64,000 nt of DNA from JABSOG01 sp965277695. Its GTDB lineage: Bacteria; Pseudomonadota; Gammaproteobacteria; Enterobacterales; Alteromonadaceae. The notes under the pieces are model-generated. The model worked only from the letters and a program-made list of their open reading frames with translations, did no database searches and was not told the DNA's origin. The stretch lies in assembly GCA_965277695.1 (NCBI GenBank), contig CBDIDQ010000131.1:1-64000 (forward strand), read 5' to 3'. The position numbers and the translations under genes are program-made. Positions 60,256-64,000 of the stretch are shown piece by piece (within the stretch, counting starts at the first letter, position 1; the number at the start of each line of letters is the position of its first letter).

Positions 60256-61050
60256 ATGATAATTGAACTCGGATTATACCGCTTTCAATTCAGATGGATA
60301 CCTGTGGTTGTCACATTGGTGGTATTTGCTATTCTGGCTCGGCTGGGTTGGTGGCAATTGCAACGGGGCGATGAAAAAATCGCCCGACTTGAGCAAATCG
60401 CCCGTTACCAACAATTTGATCAGGTATCGTTTGCCGACTTGCTGCAAATAAGTCAACAATACGAGCCAACTGGCATTGATGTGAAAGTCACAGGCCAATT
60501 TAGCACCCCACACAGCTGGCTGTTGGATAACAAAGTGGTTAACACCCAACCGGGTTATGATGTGTTACTGGCATTAAAACCCTCAGGACAAAGCTCAGGA
60601 CAAAGCTCAGGAGAAAATTCAGGCGAAGATAAAGCTTTACTGGTCAACATGGGCTGGTTAAAAGGCGATTATGCCAACCGCAATAACTTACCCCAATTTA
60701 CAATTCCAGCAGATTCAGTGACCCTTACCGGGTTTGTTAAAGCCAAAGACTTGGCGTCTTTCGCTTTATCTGATCAATCGGTCAATCAACAACAGTGGCC
60801 GTTACGCACTCAGCAAATCAACCTAGAAACTCTCGAACAACAAAGTGGATTAAGCTTTTATCCCTTTATTGTCATCGCGCAGAACTCCGCAGAGTTTGGT
60901 TTTACTCATCATTATCAACCGGTTGTTATGCCACCGGAAAAACATCAGGCATATGCATTACAGTGGTTTTTATTGGCGTTGGCCGTATTAATCGTATTTA
61001 TTTTCGCTTCACGAGTCCCGGGTCAGCAGCCCGAGCACAAGGCAGGATAA
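60256..61050 (+). CDS. SURF1 family cytochrome oxidase assembly protein
   Basis: 264 residues with TM helices at both ends (about 13-32 and 233-253), the SURF1 topology. Conserved: LARLGWWQLQRGDEK, the VTGQFSTPHSWLLDNKVVN strand and the late HHYQPVVMPPEKHQAYALQW. Assists insertion of heme a into subunit I. A loop at about 110-125 is a 12-bp tandem repeat (SGQS/SGEN units) not expected in the family. Confidence 0.92.
   Translation: MIIELGLYRFQFRWIPVVVTLVVFAILARLGWWQLQRGDEKIARLEQIARYQQFDQVSFADLLQISQQYEPTGIDVKVTGQFSTPHSWLLDNKVVNTQPGYDVLLALKPSGQSSGQSSGENSGEDKALLVNMGWLKGDYANRNNLPQFTIPADSVTLTGFVKAKDLASFALSDQSVNQQQWPLRTQQINLETLEQQSGLSFYPFIVIAQNSAEFGFTHHYQPVVMPPEKHQAYALQWFLLALAVLIVFIFASRVPGQQPEHKAG
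60583..60630 (+). repeat. Four 12-bp tandem repeats in SURF1
   Basis: TCAGGACAAAGC twice exactly, then TCAGGAGAAAAT and TCAGGCGAAGAT. In frame, encoding SGQS-SGQS-SGEN-SGED in a periplasmic loop. A decay gradient from left to right suggests expansion from the first unit. Confidence 0.88.
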
Positions 61051-61055
61051 CCCAA

Positions 61056-61607
61056 ATGAAAGGACGTAAAGGTCTATTAACTATCTTCGGTGCGTTTGCC
61101 GCACCGGTAATACTGGCAGCTATTGTCTATTACATGGGCTGGTTTAATGCTGGCGTGACGAATAAAGGCGAGTTCATGCAATCTGAAATCGCCCTTGAGT
61201 GGTTATTGCCTGAAAACCCACAAGACAGTAAATGGATTGTTTTTTATAATATCCCTGCCAGTTGTGACGAGCAATGCAATAATGTGCTGTACAGCCTCAA
61301 TCAAGGCTATCAGGCGCTTGGCAAACTGCAAGGCAAGGCTCACCCGGTTGTGGTGCGTGATACTGCCAGCAGCATGTCAACGGCACAGCTAACTGAACAA
61401 TTTGGTTATGTCAAAGTACTGGAGCAACACTCGGCTCAGGTTGCCACCTTACAACAGCTTTCGTCAGATTTCGTCTATCTGGTTGACCCTTTTGGCAAAG
61501 TCGTCTTGCGCTATCAAGCAACCACTGACAAACAGGCAATGATCATGACTACCAAAGATTGGATTGCCGACCTTAAACGCCTACTCAAATATGCCAGGAC
61601 CAGCTAG
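61056..61607 (+). CDS. Thioredoxin-fold-like membrane protein with CxxxC, cytochrome oxidase cluster
   Basis: 183 residues from the ATG at 61056, five bases after the SURF1 stop (the frame is open further back inside SURF1). One N-terminal TM (about 9-29), then a periplasmic domain. It contains IVFYNIPASCDEQCNNVLYS, a C-x3-C motif placed like the copper site of SCO proteins, and FVYLVDPFGKVVLRYQATTD, which resembles the late SCO strand. Probably a divergent SCO/thioredoxin-like assembly factor. Often annotated only as hypothetical in this position. Overlaps ctaA by one base. Confidence 0.85.
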   Translation: MKGRKGLLTIFGAFAAPVILAAIVYYMGWFNAGVTNKGEFMQSEIALEWLLPENPQDSKWIVFYNIPASCDEQCNNVLYSLNQGYQALGKLQGKAHPVVVRDTASSMSTAQLTEQFGYVKVLEQHSAQVATLQQLSSDFVYLVDPFGKVVLRYQATTDKQAMIMTTKDWIADLKRLLKYARTS

Positions 61608-62602
61608 TGAATATTAAATCAATCAGAAAACTCAGTATTGTGGCCGTAGTTTTAGCGGTCGTCGTGGTGATGCTTGGGGCGTATACCCGTTTAACTGATG
61701 CTGGCTTGGGCTGTCCCGACTGGCCCGGTTGTTATGGTCATATCGGCGTACCACAAACTCCAGAGCATATTGCCGCAGCTGAAGCGGCGTTTCCCGAGCG
61801 TCCGGTAGAAGCCCATAAAGCATGGAATGAAATGATCCATCGCTATTTTGCCAGCACCTTGGGTTTTGTCATTATGCTGATTTTCTTTTTCTCATTACGT
61901 AACCGAGACCATCACAGACCGATTAAACATCCTGCATTTTTACTATTGCTGGTAATGTTCCAAGGGGCATTAGGTATGTGGACTGTCACCATGAACCTTA
62001 ACCCGGTGATTGTCATGAGCCACCTGCTGGGGGGTTTTACCACCTTAAGCCTGTTGTATCTACTGGTTTTACGTCTCACCCCTTATCGCATTCCAGGTGG
62101 TGATCATAATGTCCGGCCACTACTGAATTTTGCCATCATCGGACTAGTTATTTTAGTGCTGCAAATTGCCCTTGGTGGCTGGACGGCGGCGAATTATGCT
62201 GCCACCGCATGTACTCAACTGCCGATTTGTGAAGCAGATTGGATCACCCACTTCAACATCAAAGATGCTTTTTCATTGAAAACCGGCATAGGCAGTTATG
62301 AATTTGGTGTATTAAATTATGATGCCGCCATGACCATTCATGTATTCCACCGTTTGGGTGCCATTGTCACTGCGGTTTATTTATTATGGTTTGCCGCTAA
62401 GTTGTATAAAAAATCTTCGTCGTCATTTTTCAAAAAAATGGCGGTATTGCTGAGCATAGTGTTGTTAATCCAATTTGGCTTGGGCATCAGCAATATCGTG
62501 TTCCAACTGCCGATCTTAGTGGCCGTATTACATAACATAGTAGCAGTCTGTCTGGTATTGGTGCATCTCACCATCCTTTACAGCATTTCACGCAAAGCGT
62601 AA
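61607..62602 (+). CDS. ctaA: Heme A synthase CtaA (COX15)
   Basis: 331 residues, about eight TM helices. Starts at GTG overlapping the previous TAG by one base. Motifs: LGAYTRLTDAGLGCPDWPGC, AHKAWNEMIHRYFASTLGF (heme His), VMSHLLGGF, and in the second half MTIHVFHRLGAIV. Converts heme O to heme A. A Cys pair in the loop (ACTQLPIC) is present, as in related members. Confidence 0.95.
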   Translation: MNIKSIRKLSIVAVVLAVVVVMLGAYTRLTDAGLGCPDWPGCYGHIGVPQTPEHIAAAEAAFPERPVEAHKAWNEMIHRYFASTLGFVIMLIFFFSLRNRDHHRPIKHPAFLLLLVMFQGALGMWTVTMNLNPVIVMSHLLGGFTTLSLLYLLVLRLTPYRIPGGDHNVRPLLNFAIIGLVILVLQIALGGWTAANYAATACTQLPICEADWITHFNIKDAFSLKTGIGSYEFGVLNYDAAMTIHVFHRLGAIVTAVYLLWFAAKLYKKSSSSFFKKMAVLLSIVLLIQFGLGISNIVFQLPILVAVLHNIVAVCLVLVHLTILYSISRKA

Positions 62603-62615
62603 CGGAGAGCAGATT

Positions 62616-63533
62616 ATGACTACCCAAAGCAGTGTCGGTAATGACAGGCGTAATGCCAAATTATTGTTTAACGATTATCTCGAATTAACCAAACCCAAAG
62701 TGGTTGCCTTGCTGGTTCTAACTGCCGTCGTCGGCATGGTATTAGCAACGCCTAAAGAGCCAACTATAGCGTTGGTTTTTTGGTCAATGATAGGAATTGG
62801 TTTTTTATCCGCAGCAGCGGCGGCAATCAACCATATTATTGATAATGAAATCGATGCCAAAATGGCAAGAACCCATAACCGTCCGGTAGCCAAAGGTCGT
62901 GTCACCATGCAAAATGCGGCTATTTTTGCTTTTACCTTGGCGATCATTGGTTTTTTTGCCTTGGCAATAATGGCTAACTGGCTGACAGCTTGGTTAACGC
63001 TCGCCAGCCTGTTTGGTTATGCGGTTTTCTACACCATGTATCTCAAACGGGCGACACCACAAAATATCGTCATTGGCGGCCTTGCGGGTGCTATGCCACC
63101 GTTATTGGGCTGGACCGCCATGACTGGTGAAATTCATGGTCATGCGTTATTGCTGGTGATGATCGTTTTCATCTGGACACCGCCACACTTTTGGGCGCTG
63201 GCTATCCACCGTAAAGAAGATTATGCCCGAGTTAACATGCCAATGTTACCAGTCACTCATGGCGTAGAATTTACCAAAAATGCGATATTTTTGTACACTA
63301 TTTTGTTGATTATTATTTGTATGCTGCCGTATCTAGTTGGAATGTCAGGATTGATTTACCTGGTAGTCAGTTTCGTACTGAACATCTGGTTCTTATGGCA
63401 CGCTTGGAAGCTCAAATTTAACGAAAAATCAACTACCGCTTATGACATGTTCAAATTCTCGATCATTCATCTGATGGTGATATTTATCGTACTGATCGTT
63501 GATCACTTCTGGAAAATCACTCCGCTGGCATAA
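62616..63533 (+). CDS. ctaB: Protoheme IX farnesyltransferase CtaB (COX10)
   Basis: 305 residues, UbiA-type prenyltransferase with about nine TM helices. Substrate motif NHIIDNEIDAKMARTHNRPV has the Asp-rich site for farnesyl diphosphate; the start LELTKPKVVALLVLTAVVGM and the VFIWTPPHFWALAIHRKEDY loop are diagnostic. Makes heme O from protoheme for CtaA. Follows ctaA by 13 bases. Confidence 0.96.
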   Translation: MTTQSSVGNDRRNAKLLFNDYLELTKPKVVALLVLTAVVGMVLATPKEPTIALVFWSMIGIGFLSAAAAAINHIIDNEIDAKMARTHNRPVAKGRVTMQNAAIFAFTLAIIGFFALAIMANWLTAWLTLASLFGYAVFYTMYLKRATPQNIVIGGLAGAMPPLLGWTAMTGEIHGHALLLVMIVFIWTPPHFWALAIHRKEDYARVNMPMLPVTHGVEFTKNAIFLYTILLIIICMLPYLVGMSGLIYLVVSFVLNIWFLWHAWKLKFNEKSTTAYDMFKFSIIHLMVIFIVLIVDHFWKITPLA

Positions 63534-63547
63534 GGAAACACACCAAC

Positions 63548-64000
63548 ATGCAAAAAATAATTCTCGGTATCTTTGCACTGGCAGCGTTGGCTGGCGGTGT
63601 TTACTTTTCACAGTTATGGACCACCCCAGTTGCGATTGAAGCCCGAGTGTTTGAGCCAGTACGAGCAATCAAACCATTTGAGTTAATCAACCAGCACGAC
63701 AAAAAATTCAATAATGACTTGTTTAAAGATCAATGGACCATGATCTTTCTCGGTTACACCCATTGTCCTGACGTGTGCCCAACCACCCTAGCCAAACTGT
63801 CGGGGAGTTATAACAAGCTCAAAGCCACTGGTATTGACAACCTCCAAGTACTATTTGTTTCGGTTGATCCTCAACGGGATGATGCCGCACGGTTGAAAGA
63901 GTATACCGAATATTTTCATCAAGATTTCATTGGCGCATCGGGCTCTCATGCCAACCTTTACCCATTTGTCCGAGACTTGGGTTTAATGTATAGCATGAGC
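63548..64000 (+). CDS. SCO1/SenC family copper chaperone (partial, cut by window end)
   Basis: The first 151 codons only. ATG at 63548 with TAAGGAAAC upstream, 14 bases after ctaB. N-terminal TM (about 4-22), then the SCO thioredoxin fold: FELINQHDKKFNND, FLGYTHCPDVCPTTLAKLS with the copper-binding C-P-D-V-C, and VLFVSVDPQRDD. The distal copper His lies beyond the window. Delivers Cu to the CuA site of subunit II. Confidence 0.95.
   Translation, partial: MQKIILGIFALAALAGGVYFSQLWTTPVAIEARVFEPVRAIKPFELINQHDKKFNNDLFKDQWTMIFLGYTHCPDVCPTTLAKLSGSYNKLKATGIDNLQVLFVSVDPQRDDAARLKEYTEYFHQDFIGASGSHANLYPFVRDLGLMYSMS

Noticed and set aside
1..64000. CRISPR arrays, tRNA or rRNA genes, complete insertion sequences
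   Set aside because: None seen on either strand. The tandem repeats present have 6-12 bp units without spacers, and no transposase or integrase frame was recognised.

Overview
The window looks like chromosomal core and near-core sequence of a free-living, probably marine, aerobic gammaproteobacterium, most like Alteromonadales or a close relative. This rests on gene content, not on a phylogenetic marker: pepQ facing fadBA, the srkA-dsbA pair, a caa3-type cytochrome oxidase cluster in the order II-I-Cox11-III-DUF2909-SURF1-CtaA-CtaB-SCO, hutF/hutG, a large TonB-dependent receptor, many secreted peptidases, and chemotaxis and c-di-GMP proteins. GC content is moderate by eye. I see no rRNA, tRNA, CRISPR array, complete insertion sequence or phage module.

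Layout. 1-4.6 kb: end of one chemoreceptor, an M20 peptidase behind a perfect FNR-type box, a second chemoreceptor closely resembling the first, and a periplasmic solute-binding protein. 4.7-10 kb: Ap4A phosphorylase-like protein, secreted alpha/beta hydrolase, DUF2164, pepQ and slt. 10-13.7 kb: fadBA behind a PsrA-like operator. 13.8-22.9 kb: a long palindrome, a REC-REC-GGDEF protein, a secreted protein with QGPL repeats, a TonB receptor, a MATE exporter, dsbA and srkA. 23-31.3 kb: hutG-hutF, guaC, DUF3820, a secreted M28 peptidase with a double-FKBP protein, a 66-residue peptide of unknown role, and gloB. 31.4-34 kb: a winged-helix/TPR membrane regulator and a DUF3750 lipoprotein.

34.2-40.3 kb is the most interesting region. 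A lipoprotein, a DUF350 membrane protein and a membrane-anchored spermidine-synthase-like enzyme are followed by DUF2170, a PspA/IM30 protein, DUF2491 and a small ribbon-helix-helix-like protein. The two halves share a 15-bp palindrome of the type TGACATA-N-TATGTCA (one copy before the first half, two before the second). This suggests one regulon, perhaps controlled by the small protein that ends it. It resembles the E. coli yjfIJKL cluster, with an added regulator candidate.

40.4-55 kb: DUF4760 membrane protein, YkvA/DUF1232, a two-gene M16 peptidase whose active-site features are split between subunits, a YbaK-type deacylase, two methyltransferases, a SufR-like Fe-S regulator, an HD-GYP-type regulator with a GYC variant, a secreted M36-like metalloprotease with PPC and P domains, an HDOD protein, and three tandem DUF559 nuclease-like genes with progressive loss of core acidic residues. 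55.3-64 kb: the cytochrome oxidase cluster, with a perfect FNR box upstream, a UUCG-loop terminator after subunit III, assembly factors, heme A synthesis, and a SCO protein cut by the window end.

A dispersed intergenic repeat (core GAGGTTAAAACCTCGTCTACG, often paired with a GTAGACGCGAATTCATTCGCG arm) occurs at seven places. Several exported or membrane proteins also carry short in-frame tandem repeats near their N-termini or in loops.
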